Shown: in pieces, positions 8,452 through 17,916 of the stretch | Layout of the letters: each line of letters starts with the position of its first letter | How positions within the stretch are numbered: position 1 is the first letter of the stretch | NCBI GenBank assembly: GCA_934359185.1 | Contig: CAKRLE010000002.1 | Coordinates: 186,001 to 250,000, forward strand | Length of the DNA stretch: 64,000 bases | DNA from: an uncultured Lachnospira sp. | GTDB taxonomy: Bacteria; Bacillota; Clostridia; Lachnospirales; Lachnospiraceae | Reading direction: 5' to 3' | Position numbers and translations under genes: made by a program | The notes under the pieces: generated by a model | What the model was told of the DNA's origin: nothing | The model's input: the letters and a program-made list of their open reading frames with translations, nothing else | Databases searched by the model: none

Positions 8452-9168
8452 ATGCAAGATATATCAAGAAGAATAGCGAGAAGTTTTATTATTGATTTAG
8501 TGCTGCTGGCAGTGATACTGTTAGCAGCATTTTTTGTACAAAGCTGCGGGGGAGATACTGCATCTGGTAAAGAAGTGTCAGAGTCAGCAGGATGTGACGT
8601 TTATGAAAAATGCATTGCGATAACATTTGATGATGGCCCGCATGGAAAAGATACGGAAAGATTGCTTGATGAGTTAAAAAAAAGAGATATAAAGGCATCA
8701 TTTTTCCTTATAGGTGAGAATATTGAACAATCAGACCTGAACCGAAGCCTTGTTGAAAGAATGTACAATGAAGGCCATCTTATAGGAAACCACACATATA
8801 CGCATATCAATATTAAGACGATTGGAAGAAATGCGGCACTACAGGAGATTAATAAAACTAACAGTATAATACAGGATATAACAGGGATGAATGTGACCTA
8901 CATAAGGCCGCCTTATGGGGCATATGAGGATAGTTTTCTTGACTGTATATCAATGACTCCTGTATTGTGGACAATTGATCCTGATGACTGGGATACCAAG
9001 GATGTATCATTAGTTGTGAAAAGAGTCGTTGGCAATGCCGCAGACAGGGGAATAATACTGCTTCATGATTGCTATGATACTTCAGTTGCAGCTGCTGTAG
9101 AGATAATAGACCAGCTTATGGCGCAGGGATATCACTTTGTGACAGTTGACCAGATAATTTTAGAGTAA
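8452..9168 (+). CDS. Membrane-anchored polysaccharide deacetylase (NodB domain)
   Basis: The 238-residue protein has an N-terminal hydrophobic segment (about residues 10-28) that anchors or exports it, then a NodB homology domain. The metal-binding motifs are AITFDDGPHG (catalytic Asp and the metal Asp), GNHTYTH (HxxxH) and IRPPYGAY, with ILLHDCY as the C-terminal His motif. It probably removes acetyl groups from peptidoglycan or another surface polysaccharide. A Cys at the end of the hydrophobic segment (FVQSC) is a poor lipobox, so I favour a transmembrane anchor. TAAAGGA lies upstream of the ATG. Confidence 0.88.
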   Translation: MQDISRRIARSFIIDLVLLAVILLAAFFVQSCGGDTASGKEVSESAGCDVYEKCIAITFDDGPHGKDTERLLDELKKRDIKASFFLIGENIEQSDLNRSLVERMYNEGHLIGNHTYTHINIKTIGRNAALQEINKTNSIIQDITGMNVTYIRPPYGAYEDSFLDCISMTPVLWTIDPDDWDTKDVSLVVKRVVGNAADRGIILLHDCYDTSVAAAVEIIDQLMAQGYHFVTVDQIILE

Positions 9169-9215
9169 AGACTTGATTTTTTTTAAGAGACATATTATCA
9201 TGTTAAAGATATTAT

Positions 9216-9467
9216 AAATGTGATGACCTGGAGGAGTATGCATTGACAGCACCACAAGAGAGAATCCCTGGATTTAATCCATGCTGAGAGGTGGTTTTGG
9301 AGAGCGGATGCAGAAGGTAGCCAAGGTAGCAGTATGGCTGAGAAACATGCATGTAAGCTGTATCGGAGTGGTTTACGTTATAGAACCGGTGAGTGATAAA
9401 TAAAGGTGGTACCGCGTAATAACGCCCTTTGTGCTGTATTATATGGCACAGAGGGCGTAATTTATTT
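9216..9467 (+). promoter_or_regulatory. T-box riboswitch controlling valS
   Basis: The leader of valS has the T-box layout. It contains a Stem I with AGAGAG and GGAGTATGC landmarks, the antiterminator T-box core AAGGTGGTACCGCG (9403-9416) and a GC-rich terminator ACGCCCTTTGTGC/GCACAGAGGGCGT (about 9422-9458) before a T-rich stretch. A GTA codon at 9317-9319, framed by GAAG and GCC, is the likely valine specifier, because flanking ACCT/AGGT can close the specifier loop. Uncharged tRNA-Val would favour readthrough. The specifier placement is inferred by eye. Confidence 0.92.
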
Positions 9468-9482
9468 AAAGGAGAATATTTA

Positions 9483-12134
9483 ATGAGCAAAGAGTTAGAG
9501 AAAAATTACAACCCTTCTGAGATTGAAGACAGATTATATCAGAAGTGGCTGGACAAGAAGTACTTTCATGCAGAGGTAGACAGAAGTAAAAAGCCTTTTA
9601 CAATTGTTATGCCACCTCCTAACATTACAGGAAAGCTTCATATGGGTCATGCATTAGATAATACTATGCAGGATATTCTTATCAGATTTAAGAGAATGCA
9701 GGGCTATGAAGCACTCTGGGTTCCTGGAACAGACCATGCAAGTATCTCTACAGAGGTTAAGGTTACTAATGCCTTAAAGGATGAGGGAATTGACAAGCAT
9801 GAACTTGGAAGAGAGGGCTTCCTTAAGAGAACATGGGAGTGGAAGAAAGAGTACGGCGGAACAATTACAAGCCAGTTGAAGAAGATTGGTTCTTCATGTG
9901 ACTGGGACAGAGAACGCTTCACAATGGATGAGGGATGCTCTAAGGCTGTACAGACTGTATTCATTAATCTCTATAATAAGGGACTTATATATAAGGGAAG
10001 CAGAATTGTCAACTGGTGTCCAGTATGTAAGACATCTATTTCAGATGCAGAGGTTGAACATGAGAATCAGGCAGGACATTTCTGGCATATCAATTATCCT
10101 GTAGTAGGTGAAGAGGGAAGATTTGTACAGATAGCAACAACAAGACCAGAGACACTACTTGGTGACTCAGCACTTGCTGTTAATCCAGATGATGACAGAT
10201 ATAAAGATCTTGTAGGCAAAGAAGTTTACCTTCCTCTTACAGACAGAAAGATACCTGTTATCGCAGATTCATATGTTGATATGGAATTTGGTACAGGTGT
10301 TGTTAAGATTACACCGGCCCATGACCCTAACGACTTTGAGGTAGGTAAGAGACATAACCTTCCAGAGATTAATATATTGAATGATGACGCAACAATTAAC
10401 AATCTTGGCGGCAAGTATGCCGGTATGGATCGTTATGAGGCAAGAAAGGCTATGGTAGCTGACCTTGATGCACAGGGGCTTCTTGTTAAGGTTGAAGATC
10501 ACGAGCACAATGTTGGTACACATGACCGTTGTAAGACAACTGTAGAGCCAATGATTAAGCAGCAGTGGTTTGTCAAGATGGATGAGCTTATAAAGCCAGC
10601 TATAGAGGGCGTTAAGAATGGCGATATAGAGCTTATGCCAGCATCTATGGACAAGACATACTATAACTGGACAGACAATATCCGCGATTGGTGTATATCA
10701 AGACAGCTCTGGTGGGGACACAGAATCCCTGCTTATTACTGTAAGGATTGTGGTGAGATGGTAGTATCAGCGGATGCTGTATGCACATGTCCTAAGTGTG
10801 GAAGCTCTAACATGGAGCAGGATCCAGATACACTTGATACATGGTTTTCATCTGCATTATGGCCATTCTCTACACTTGGCTGGCCAGATAAGACAGAGGA
10901 GCTTGATTACTTCTATCCAACAGATGTTCTTGTAACAGGATATGATATCATCTTCTTCTGGGTTATCAGAATGATATTCTCAGGATATGAGCATATGGGC
11001 AAGAAGCCATTTGGAAAGGTATTATTCCATGGACTTGTACGTGATTCACAGGGACGTAAGATGAGCAAGTCGCTTGGCAATGGTATTGACCCACTTGAAG
11101 TAATTGATAAATATGGTGCAGACGCTCTGCGTTATACACTTATCACAGGTAATGCTCCTGGTAATGATATGCGTTTCTATTGGGAAAGAGTTGAAGCAAG
11201 CCGTAATTTTGCTAACAAGGTATGGAATGCTGCAAGATTTATCATGATGAATGATCCTGATAATAAGGTTAAGGCAACAGATGCCACACCAGCTAACCTT
11301 ACAGAGGCAGATAAGTGGATTCTTTCTAAGATGAATAATCTTATTAAAGAAGTCACAGATAATATGGAAAAGTACGAGTTAGGCATAGCGGTTGCCAAGC
11401 TTAACGATTTTATCTGGGAAGAGTTCTGTGACTGGTATATCGAGATGGTTAAGCCACGTCTTTACAATGATGAGGATACAACTAAGACAGCTGCTATATG
11501 GACATTAAAGAAAGTTCTTATTGATGCATTAAAGCTCCTTCATCCATATATGCCATTCATCACAGAAGAGATATTCTGCAATATACAGGATGAGGAAGAG
11601 TCAATTATGATTTCAAGCTGGCCTGTATACAGTGATGAGTACAACTTCACTAATGAAGAAAATTCAATAGAGACAATCAAGACTGCAGTACGTAATATCC
11701 GTAATATCCGCGCACAGATGAATGTTGCACCATCAAGGAAGGCTCTTGTATATGTTGTCTCTGAAAATGAATCAGTGAGAGATATATTTGCCAATGGTAA
11801 ATTATTCTTTGCTACACTTGGATATGCAAGTGATGTTGTAATCCAGAATGATAAGACTGGAATACCAGAAGATGCTGTTTCAACAGTTATACCGGATGCA
11901 GTAATCTATATTCCATTTGCTGAGCTTGTAGATATTGATAAAGAGATAGACCGTCTGAAGAAAGAGCAGGCTAAGCTTTCAGGGGAAATCAAGAGATGTG
12001 AGGGCATGCTTGGCAATGAGAAGTTTGTTTCTAAGGCTCCACAGGCTAAGATTGATGAAGAAAAAGCAAAGCTTGCCAAGTATCAGCAGATGTTCGAGCA
12101 GGTTTCAGAAAGATTAAATACACTGTCAAAATAA
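9483..12134 (+). CDS. valS: Valyl-tRNA synthetase
   Basis: ValS charges tRNA-Val. I start it at the ATG at 9483 (883 residues), which follows AAAGGAGAA. An upstream in-frame start would lie inside the T-box terminator. The class I signatures are PPPNITGKLHMGHAL (HIGH motif) and GRKMSKSLGNG (KMSKS). The CP1 editing domain with TTRPETLLGD lies between them, as does a Cys-rich zinc-like knuckle (CKDCGEM, CTCPKCGSS). The C-terminal coiled-coil arm (about residues 815-883) is typical of ValS. Expression is set by the T-box leader. A PAS-domain gene follows after 15 bases. Confidence 0.97.
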   Translation: MSKELEKNYNPSEIEDRLYQKWLDKKYFHAEVDRSKKPFTIVMPPPNITGKLHMGHALDNTMQDILIRFKRMQGYEALWVPGTDHASISTEVKVTNALKDEGIDKHELGREGFLKRTWEWKKEYGGTITSQLKKIGSSCDWDRERFTMDEGCSKAVQTVFINLYNKGLIYKGSRIVNWCPVCKTSISDAEVEHENQAGHFWHINYPVVGEEGRFVQIATTRPETLLGDSALAVNPDDDRYKDLVGKEVYLPLTDRKIPVIADSYVDMEFGTGVVKITPAHDPNDFEVGKRHNLPEINILNDDATINNLGGKYAGMDRYEARKAMVADLDAQGLLVKVEDHEHNVGTHDRCKTTVEPMIKQQWFVKMDELIKPAIEGVKNGDIELMPASMDKTYYNWTDNIRDWCISRQLWWGHRIPAYYCKDCGEMVVSADAVCTCPKCGSSNMEQDPDTLDTWFSSALWPFSTLGWPDKTEELDYFYPTDVLVTGYDIIFFWVIRMIFSGYEHMGKKPFGKVLFHGLVRDSQGRKMSKSLGNGIDPLEVIDKYGADALRYTLITGNAPGNDMRFYWERVEASRNFANKVWNAARFIMMNDPDNKVKATDATPANLTEADKWILSKMNNLIKEVTDNMEKYELGIAVAKLNDFIWEEFCDWYIEMVKPRLYNDEDTTKTAAIWTLKKVLIDALKLLHPYMPFITEEIFCNIQDEEESIMISSWPVYSDEYNFTNEENSIETIKTAVRNIRNIRAQMNVAPSRKALVYVVSENESVRDIFANGKLFFATLGYASDVVIQNDKTGIPEDAVSTVIPDAVIYIPFAELVDIDKEIDRLKKEQAKLSGEIKRCEGMLGNEKFVSKAPQAKIDEEKAKLAKYQQMFEQVSERLNTLSK

Positions 12135-12149
12135 AAAGGAGGGGTACTG

Positions 12150-12494
12150 ATGGCAAAATCACAGATTCGGTCAATTGCATACGGAAGATATTCAATGGAA
12201 ATGAGAAGTGGTAAGATTCTTTCTATTGATGAGGGATTTACAAAGCTTATTGGTTACACAGAAGATGATGTTAAGAATGGACTGGTTTTCAAGCAGTTCG
12301 TTCCAGATGTTGAGTATGATGACATCATAACAGACTTAAGACAGAGATTTATAGATAATGTCTATACATGCTATGAGCATGAGATGGTTACTAAGACGGG
12401 AAGCAGATTGGAAGTTGTTTCATTTGTAACAATACAGAATAAGCTCCTTGAAGGCCATAGAGTGCTTGAAGTTGGTATGGCAGCTATAGGTTAG
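12150..12494 (+). CDS. Stand-alone PAS-domain protein
   Basis: The whole 114-residue protein is one PAS domain: SIAYGRYSMEMRSGKILSIDEGF begins the core, KLIGYTEDDV is the typical PAS helix motif and the ending EVVSFVTIQNKLLEGHRVLEV is the beta sheet. No kinase, GGDEF or DNA-binding domain is fused. It could be a sensory adaptor binding a ligand or a partner protein, but no partner is evident. AAAGGAGGGG precedes the ATG. It lies 15 bases after valS and 11 before an aminotransferase gene, so the three may be co-transcribed. Confidence 0.8.
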   Translation: MAKSQIRSIAYGRYSMEMRSGKILSIDEGFTKLIGYTEDDVKNGLVFKQFVPDVEYDDIITDLRQRFIDNVYTCYEHEMVTKTGSRLEVVSFVTIQNKLLEGHRVLEVGMAAIG

Positions 12495-12505
12495 AAGGTG
12501 AAAAG

Positions 12506-13678
12506 ATGAAATTTGAGTTTTCAAAGAAAGCACTGTATTTTAAACCTAATATATTCAATATATTGCAGGATGAGATGGAAAAGCAGCAGAAGAAGGGAGT
12601 CAAGACTATTAATTTCTCGGTTGGGACACCTGACTTCGCACCAGCATCACATGTTATAGATACAGTCATAGAAGCGGCAAGTGATTCTGATAATTACAAA
12701 TATTCGCTTACGGATACTAAGGAACTTAAAGAGGCTGTTGTTAACTGGTATAAGGACAGATACGGGGTTGATATAACACCAGAAGAGGTTATGTCAGTCA
12801 ATGGCTCTCAGGAGGGTCTTGCACATATTGCTCTTACTGTATGCGACCCAGGGGATATTGTGTTAGTTCCTAATCCGGGTTATCCGATATTTGGTGTTGG
12901 ACCATTTCTTAACGATGCAGATGTGCGTTATTATGATTTAAAAGCAGAAAATCATTTCGAGCCAGACCTCGATGAAATTGATGAGGAGCTTGCAAAAAAA
13001 GCTAAGATGATGGTTGTATCTTATCCTCTTAATCCTACATGTACATGTGCAGACAGGGAGTTTTATGAGAAGCTTGTAGCATTTGCCAACAAATATAATA
13101 TTCTTATTGTACATGATAATGCATATTCAGAGATTGAATATGATGGAAGAAAAGGATTTTCATTCCTTTCAATTCCAGGAGCTAAAGAGGTTGGCGTTGA
13201 GTTTAATTCGCTTTCTAAGACATATAACCTCACAGGTCTTAGAATTTCGTTCTGTATAGGTAATGCAGAGGTTATAAGCAAATTCCGCACAATACGTTCA
13301 CAGTTTGATTATGGTGTCAGCTACATAGTCCAGAAGGCAGCTATAGCAGCTCTTACAGGACCACAGGAAGGTGTAGCGTCGCAGCAGAAGCTGTATCAGA
13401 TAAGAAGAAATGCACTGTGTGGCGGGCTTCGCAGCATAGGCTGGGATGTTCCTGATTCAGAGGGAACAATGTTTGTGTGGGCACCGATACCTGAAAGCTA
13501 TACTTCATCTGAGAAGTTCTGCCTTGATATGTTGTCTAACACAGGTGTTTTGTGTACACCCGGTAGTGCATTTGGAACTAACGGAGAAGGATTTGTAAGG
13601 TTTGCCCTTGTTCATCCTGAGAATGTAATCAAGGAAGCAGTCGAAAAGATTGACGAGTGGCTTGGGTTAAAAAAATAA
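12506..13678 (+). CDS. Pyridoxal-phosphate aminotransferase, class I/II
   Basis: This 390-residue fold-type I aminotransferase has FSVGTPDF at the start, NGSQEGLAHIAL as the PLP phosphate region, VVSYPLNPTC, the PLP-contacting HDNAYSEI and the Schiff-base lysine in NSLSKTYNLTGLRI, plus the carboxylate-binding Arg near GEGFVRFAL. It resembles the LL-diaminopimelate/alanine/aspartate aminotransferase group (DapL/AlaT/PatA-like). The exact substrate is not decidable here. AGAAGGTG lies upstream. A hairpin terminator follows. Confidence 0.87.
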   Translation: MKFEFSKKALYFKPNIFNILQDEMEKQQKKGVKTINFSVGTPDFAPASHVIDTVIEAASDSDNYKYSLTDTKELKEAVVNWYKDRYGVDITPEEVMSVNGSQEGLAHIALTVCDPGDIVLVPNPGYPIFGVGPFLNDADVRYYDLKAENHFEPDLDEIDEELAKKAKMMVVSYPLNPTCTCADREFYEKLVAFANKYNILIVHDNAYSEIEYDGRKGFSFLSIPGAKEVGVEFNSLSKTYNLTGLRISFCIGNAEVISKFRTIRSQFDYGVSYIVQKAAIAALTGPQEGVASQQKLYQIRRNALCGGLRSIGWDVPDSEGTMFVWAPIPESYTSSEKFCLDMLSNTGVLCTPGSAFGTNGEGFVRFALVHPENVIKEAVEKIDEWLGLKK

Positions 13679-13689
13679 CTATTATTGAC

Positions 13690-13736
13690 AATGCACTGGC
13701 ATAGTGGTATTTTACCATTGTCAGTGCATTATTTTA
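13690..13736 (+). terminator. Intrinsic terminator after the aminotransferase gene
   Basis: AATGCACTG (13690-13698) pairs with CAGTGCATT (13722-13730), with extra GGTA/TACC pairing inside, followed by ATTTTAT. Confidence 0.7.
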
Positions 13737-13742
13737 TGTACT

Positions 13743-13897
13743 CATACCTTTGGGGCAAAGTGAGATGTCTGTGATACACAGATATCAATTCTTGACCGGC
13801 AGTGATACCCACATGGATGGAGTAAGTCTGCGAACCTGCTGTGCAGGCCGATTAAGTGAGAATCTTAAACCGACAGTATAGTCTGGATGAAAGAAGG
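13743..13897 (+). promoter_or_regulatory. FMN riboswitch (RFN element)
   Basis: The conserved RFN segments appear in order: CTTTGGGGCAAAGTGAGAT, GACCGGCAGTGATACCCAC, CTGCGA, a hairpin of ACCTGC/GCAGG, CCGATTAAGTGAGAAT, ACCGACAGTATAGTC and GGATGAAAGAAGG. The Shine-Dalgarno AAGGAGG of the next gene follows the aptamer end directly, which suggests translational control. FMN binding would switch off the riboflavin transporter. Confidence 0.95.
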
Positions 13898-13905
13898 AGG
13901 TCTAT

Positions 13906-14664
13906 ATGTCTAATTTTGTATCAACTATCAGCAAGACTTTATCGTCTGCAAAGGATAATATTTCATTTATCCTCGTTTCCATTTTAATGATTGTAATTGT
14001 ATATCTGGTGGCTCTTGGCTGTGAGAAGCTTATTGAGAAGAAGAACGATTATAAGTTCTCGTCAGAAAAGACCAAGATTAACAAGCTGGTGCTTATGGCT
14101 ATGTTATCAGCAGTAGCGGCAGTTCTTATGTATGTAGAATTTCCACTTACATTTGTTGCACCATCATTTTATGAGCTTGACTTAAGTGAAGTGCCAATTA
14201 TGATTGGTTCATTCATGTTAGGGCCATGTGCAGGAGTTATTATGGAGGCTCTCAAAATTCTTCTGAAATTAGTGCTGAAAGGTACATCAACAGCGTTTGT
14301 AGGTGATTTTGCCAACTTTATACTTGGCTGTGCATTTGTTATTCCTGCATCTGTTGTATATCATACTAAGAAGACAAAGAAGAGAGCGGTTATAGGATTA
14401 GTTGTGGGAGGTGTAGTGCTTATAGTATCAGGAGTATTCCTTAATGCATTATATCTGCTTCCTAAGTATTCACAGCTCTATGGAATGCCAATCGAGGCAT
14501 TTATAAGCATGGGAGCTAAGATTAATCCGGCAATTAGTAATGTGTTTACATTTGTTATTCTGGCAGTTGCACCATTTAATCTTATTAAATCAGTTATAGT
14601 GAGCATGATAACGATGTTTCTATACAAATATCTTAGTAAACTTATGAAGGTGCATAATAATTAA
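13906..14664 (+). CDS. ribU: Riboflavin ECF transporter S component
   Basis: RibU is the riboflavin-binding membrane subunit that docks with the shared ECF module to import riboflavin. The 252-residue protein has about six core helices. The S-component motif region FYELDLSEVPIMIGSFMLGPC and the segment GTSTAFVGDFANFILGC are typical of RibU. An extra hydrophobic helix (about residues 18-40) precedes the usual start, making this protein longer than most. The FMN riboswitch directly upstream confirms the substrate. AAGGAGG precedes the ATG. Confidence 0.94.
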   Translation: MSNFVSTISKTLSSAKDNISFILVSILMIVIVYLVALGCEKLIEKKNDYKFSSEKTKINKLVLMAMLSAVAAVLMYVEFPLTFVAPSFYELDLSEVPIMIGSFMLGPCAGVIMEALKILLKLVLKGTSTAFVGDFANFILGCAFVIPASVVYHTKKTKKRAVIGLVVGGVVLIVSGVFLNALYLLPKYSQLYGMPIEAFISMGAKINPAISNVFTFVILAVAPFNLIKSVIVSMITMFLYKYLSKLMKVHNN

Positions 14665-14712
14665 ATTTTGCAGAGTACAAGGTAAGACACTGACATAAAT
14701 CATTATTACCTT

Positions 14713-14747
14713 AAGCCATTACATTTGATTGCAAATGTGATGGCTTT
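14713..14747. terminator. Terminator hairpin after ribU
   Basis: AAGCCATTACATTTG (14713-14727) pairs with CAAATGTGATGGCTT (14732-14746). The stem is flanked by A/T on both sides, so it could act in both directions. Confidence 0.75.
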
Positions 14748-14790
14748 TGTGTTATACTATCAAGGTTAGTTAAAAATGTGGAGGATAAGC

Positions 14791-16725
14791 ATGAAACATG
14801 GGTATATCAGAACGGCTGCGATGACACCGGTTATCAAAGTGGCTGATTGTGAATATAATACTGACAGAATAATAGAACTTGCCAGCGAAGCCTATAAGAA
14901 TGATGCAAGACTTACAGTATTTCCTGAGATGTGTATAACTGGATATACATGTAATGATTTGTTTTTGCAGGAAGAGCTTATAGAAGCTGCAAAGACAAGT
15001 CTTGTAAAGATATCAAAGGCTTCATCTTCATGGAAGGGAATGCTCTTGTATGTGGGACTTCCATATGAGATTGACAGCAAGTTGTATAATGTTGCAGCTG
15101 CGGTGTGTGATGGCAGGATTCTAGGTCTTGTGACTAAGAAAAATCTCCCTGATTATGGGGAATTCTATGAGAGAAGACAGTTTACCCCAGGATTTGAGAA
15201 GACACAGTACACGCAGATAGATGGATATCAGGTTCCAGCAGGAGCAAATATACTTTTCAGATGTTCCAACATGTCGGAATTTGTTGTAGGAGCAGAGATT
15301 TGTGAAGATTTGTGGGTTCCACAGCCACCGAGTATAGAACACGCCATGAATGGCGCTACAGTTATAGTTAACTGTTCTGCAAGCAATGAGACTGTAGGCA
15401 AGAAACAGTACCGTATGGAGCTTGTCAAAGGACAGTCTGCAAGGCTTGTGTGTGCATATGTATATTCAAGTGCTGGTGAGGGGGAATCTACACAGGATAT
15501 CGTATTTGGAGGAGCTGATATTATATGTGAGAATGGAGCTGTTCTTGCAGCATCCAGATTGTTCAGTAATGAGTCTGTATACGCCGATATTGATTTACGA
15601 AAGATTAAGTCAGAGAGGCGGAGAATGTCAACATATAATATCCATAAGGGTTCAGATTACACCTATGTTGATTTTACAACGGATTATGTGGAACTTAATC
15701 TTATGAGGCATTATGAGAAGACTCCATTTGTTCCTGCAGATAAGAATAAGAAGCAGGAAAGATGTGAGGAGATTCTTGATATCCAGACATTTGGATTAAA
15801 GAAAAGACTTGTCCATACATCTGCGAAGAGTGCAGTGATCGGATTGTCAGGAGGACTTGATTCAACTCTGGCGCTTATTGTCACTGTCAGGGCATTTGAT
15901 GCATGCAACATAGAAAGAAGCGGAATAGTCTGCGTGACAATGCCATGCTTTGGAACAACTGACAGGACATATAATAATGCTGTTATGCTGGCAAAATGTC
16001 TTGGATGTACGCTGCGTGAGATTAACATAAAAGAATCAGTTTCAATGCATTTTAAAGATATAGGTCATGACGAGGCTGTTAAAGATGTGACATACGAGAA
16101 TGGACAGGCAAGAGAGAGAACACAGATTCTTATGGATATAGCTAACCAGACGGGAGGGCTTGTCATAGGAACAGGCGATATGTCAGAGCTTGCACTTGGC
16201 TGGGCAACTTATAATGGTGACCATATGTCGATGTATGGTGTCAATGCGTCAGTTCCAAAGACGCTTGTAAGGCATCTTGTTGGATATTACGCTGATACAT
16301 GTGGTGATGACAAGTTAAGTGAGGTGCTTCTTGACGTGCTTGATACACCGGTAAGTCCTGAACTTCTGCCACCTTCGGATGATGGAACAATAGCCCAGAA
16401 GACAGAAGATCTGGTAGGACCATATGAACTGCATGATTTCTTTATGTATCACATGTTAAGATTCGGAGTTAGTCCTGAAAAATTATTCAGAATAGCAAGA
16501 CAGACATTTAAAGATACTTATGATGATTATACGATTTACAAATGGCTAAGAACATTTACATGGAGATTTTTTGCACAGCAGTTTAAGCGGTCATGTCTCC
16601 CAGATGGTCCGAAGGTTGGTACTGTTGCAGTATCTCCTAGAGGCGATTTGAGAATGCCTAGTGATGCATCAAGTGCATTGTGGATGAGTGAATTAGATAA
16701 AATAAAATCCGAATATGGATATTAA
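14791..16725 (+). CDS. nadE: Glutamine-dependent NAD+ synthetase
   Basis: NadE amidates nicotinic acid adenine dinucleotide to NAD+. I take the ATG at 14791 (644 residues) because GGAGG at 14780-14784 is ideally placed. An earlier ATG at 14776 has no ribosome site. The N-terminal nitrilase-type amidotransferase has the triad Glu in FPEMCITGY, Lys in TKKNLPDYGEFYE and Cys in GAEICEDLW. The C-terminal synthetase has the PP-loop GLSGGLDSTLAL and GTGDMSELALGW. Both domains are intact, so it can use glutamine directly. It appears to be transcribed alone or with the parvulin-like gene that follows after 24 bases. Confidence 0.96.
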   Translation: MKHGYIRTAAMTPVIKVADCEYNTDRIIELASEAYKNDARLTVFPEMCITGYTCNDLFLQEELIEAAKTSLVKISKASSSWKGMLLYVGLPYEIDSKLYNVAAAVCDGRILGLVTKKNLPDYGEFYERRQFTPGFEKTQYTQIDGYQVPAGANILFRCSNMSEFVVGAEICEDLWVPQPPSIEHAMNGATVIVNCSASNETVGKKQYRMELVKGQSARLVCAYVYSSAGEGESTQDIVFGGADIICENGAVLAASRLFSNESVYADIDLRKIKSERRRMSTYNIHKGSDYTYVDFTTDYVELNLMRHYEKTPFVPADKNKKQERCEEILDIQTFGLKKRLVHTSAKSAVIGLSGGLDSTLALIVTVRAFDACNIERSGIVCVTMPCFGTTDRTYNNAVMLAKCLGCTLREINIKESVSMHFKDIGHDEAVKDVTYENGQARERTQILMDIANQTGGLVIGTGDMSELALGWATYNGDHMSMYGVNASVPKTLVRHLVGYYADTCGDDKLSEVLLDVLDTPVSPELLPPSDDGTIAQKTEDLVGPYELHDFFMYHMLRFGVSPEKLFRIARQTFKDTYDDYTIYKWLRTFTWRFFAQQFKRSCLPDGPKVGTVAVSPRGDLRMPSDASSALWMSELDKIKSEYGY

Positions 16726-16749
16726 TATTAAGATGGAGGTCTTTTAATT

Positions 16750-17916
16750 ATGGCAAAGGAAAATAAGAAACAGTCACCAAACCAGTTAGAAAAGGTAGTG
16801 ACAAAGTATGATTTAAAGAAACAAAGAAGAGAAGAAGCTGTAAGAAGAGAAAAGAGAAATGCTAAGATTGCACGTATAACGACAGCAGTGGTTCTTGTTG
16901 CGATAATTGTTGCAGTTGCAGCTGTTTCATGGACAAAGTATTACAGAGTCAACAAAGAGTATATTGTAGTTAATAATGAGTCAGTAAGTGAAGTTGAATT
17001 TGATCTTTATTATAATGTTACAAAGTCAAATGTAATTAATACATATGGACAGTATCTGTCATATCTTTACAAGTATGATTCATCAAAGTCTGATAAATTA
17101 CAGAACTTTTCTGATGACCAGACATGGTATGACTACTTTGGAAGCATGACAATTGATAATATAAAGACACATAAGGCTTTATTAAAGATTGCAGATGAGA
17201 AGAATTTTGAGTACACAACTTATGATGAAGACCTTGCTGAATTTAAGGATTCAATCAAGTCAGCAGCTGATGAGGCGTCACTTTCTGTAGATGATTACTA
17301 TAAGAAAAATTTTGGCAAGAATGTAACAGAGAAAAAACTTGAAAAGTATCTCTATGATTACTGCAAGGCTAATGCTGTACAGGAACTTTTAACTAAAGAG
17401 CTTGCTGCAACAGATTCAGAGATTGATAGTTACTATAGCCAGAATAAGAAAAATTATGATACAGTTGCATACCGTTCACTTACAATCACAGCTGCAGATG
17501 CATCTGACCAGACAACTATGACAGCAGCCAAGGATAAGGCTAATGAGATGTATAACAGTGTTACAGATGAAGATTCATTCACACAGCTCTGTGTACAGTA
17601 TGCTGATAATGCAGATGATTATAAGAATGATAAGGATAAGTCTCTTACAACAGATTATAAATACTCATCTTCAGCAGCAACACTTGGTGACTGGTTATTT
17701 GACGAGTCAAGAACAGCAGGCAGCAAGAATGTTATAGAGGATACAACTAATGGAACATATACAGTCGTATACTTCATATCAAGAACTGCTGGCAAGGACA
17801 GCAATAAGAATGCTATTTCACAGTCTGTACTGTCTTCTAAATATCAGGAGTATATTACTAATTACACAGATTCAATGACTTCTGATGCAAAGAATAGAAT
17901 AAAGGTTTCAGAATGA
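16750..17916 (+). CDS. Membrane-anchored SurA/PrsA-like (degenerate parvulin) protein
   Basis: The 388-residue protein has a charged cytoplasmic N-terminus (KKQRREEAVRREKRN), one membrane helix (about residues 40-60) and a large extracellular part with a SurA_N-like helical region. A parvulin-like segment follows (YRSLTITAADASDQ, AKDKANEMYNSV, SFTQLCVQYADN, ATLGDWLFDES, TYTVVYFISR). It likely assists folding of exported proteins. The prolyl isomerase core is weakly conserved, so catalysis is uncertain. ATGGAGG precedes the start. Its stop overlaps the next start by four bases (ATGA). Confidence 0.78.
   Translation: MAKENKKQSPNQLEKVVTKYDLKKQRREEAVRREKRNAKIARITTAVVLVAIIVAVAAVSWTKYYRVNKEYIVVNNESVSEVEFDLYYNVTKSNVINTYGQYLSYLYKYDSSKSDKLQNFSDDQTWYDYFGSMTIDNIKTHKALLKIADEKNFEYTTYDEDLAEFKDSIKSAADEASLSVDDYYKKNFGKNVTEKKLEKYLYDYCKANAVQELLTKELAATDSEIDSYYSQNKKNYDTVAYRSLTITAADASDQTTMTAAKDKANEMYNSVTDEDSFTQLCVQYADNADDYKNDKDKSLTTDYKYSSSAATLGDWLFDESRTAGSKNVIEDTTNGTYTVVYFISRTAGKDSNKNAISQSVLSSKYQEYITNYTDSMTSDAKNRIKVSE

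Noticed and set aside
8452..8560. Lipobox in the polysaccharide deacetylase
   Set aside because: FVQSC has Gln at the second position before Cys, which does not fit a lipobox. A membrane anchor is more likely.
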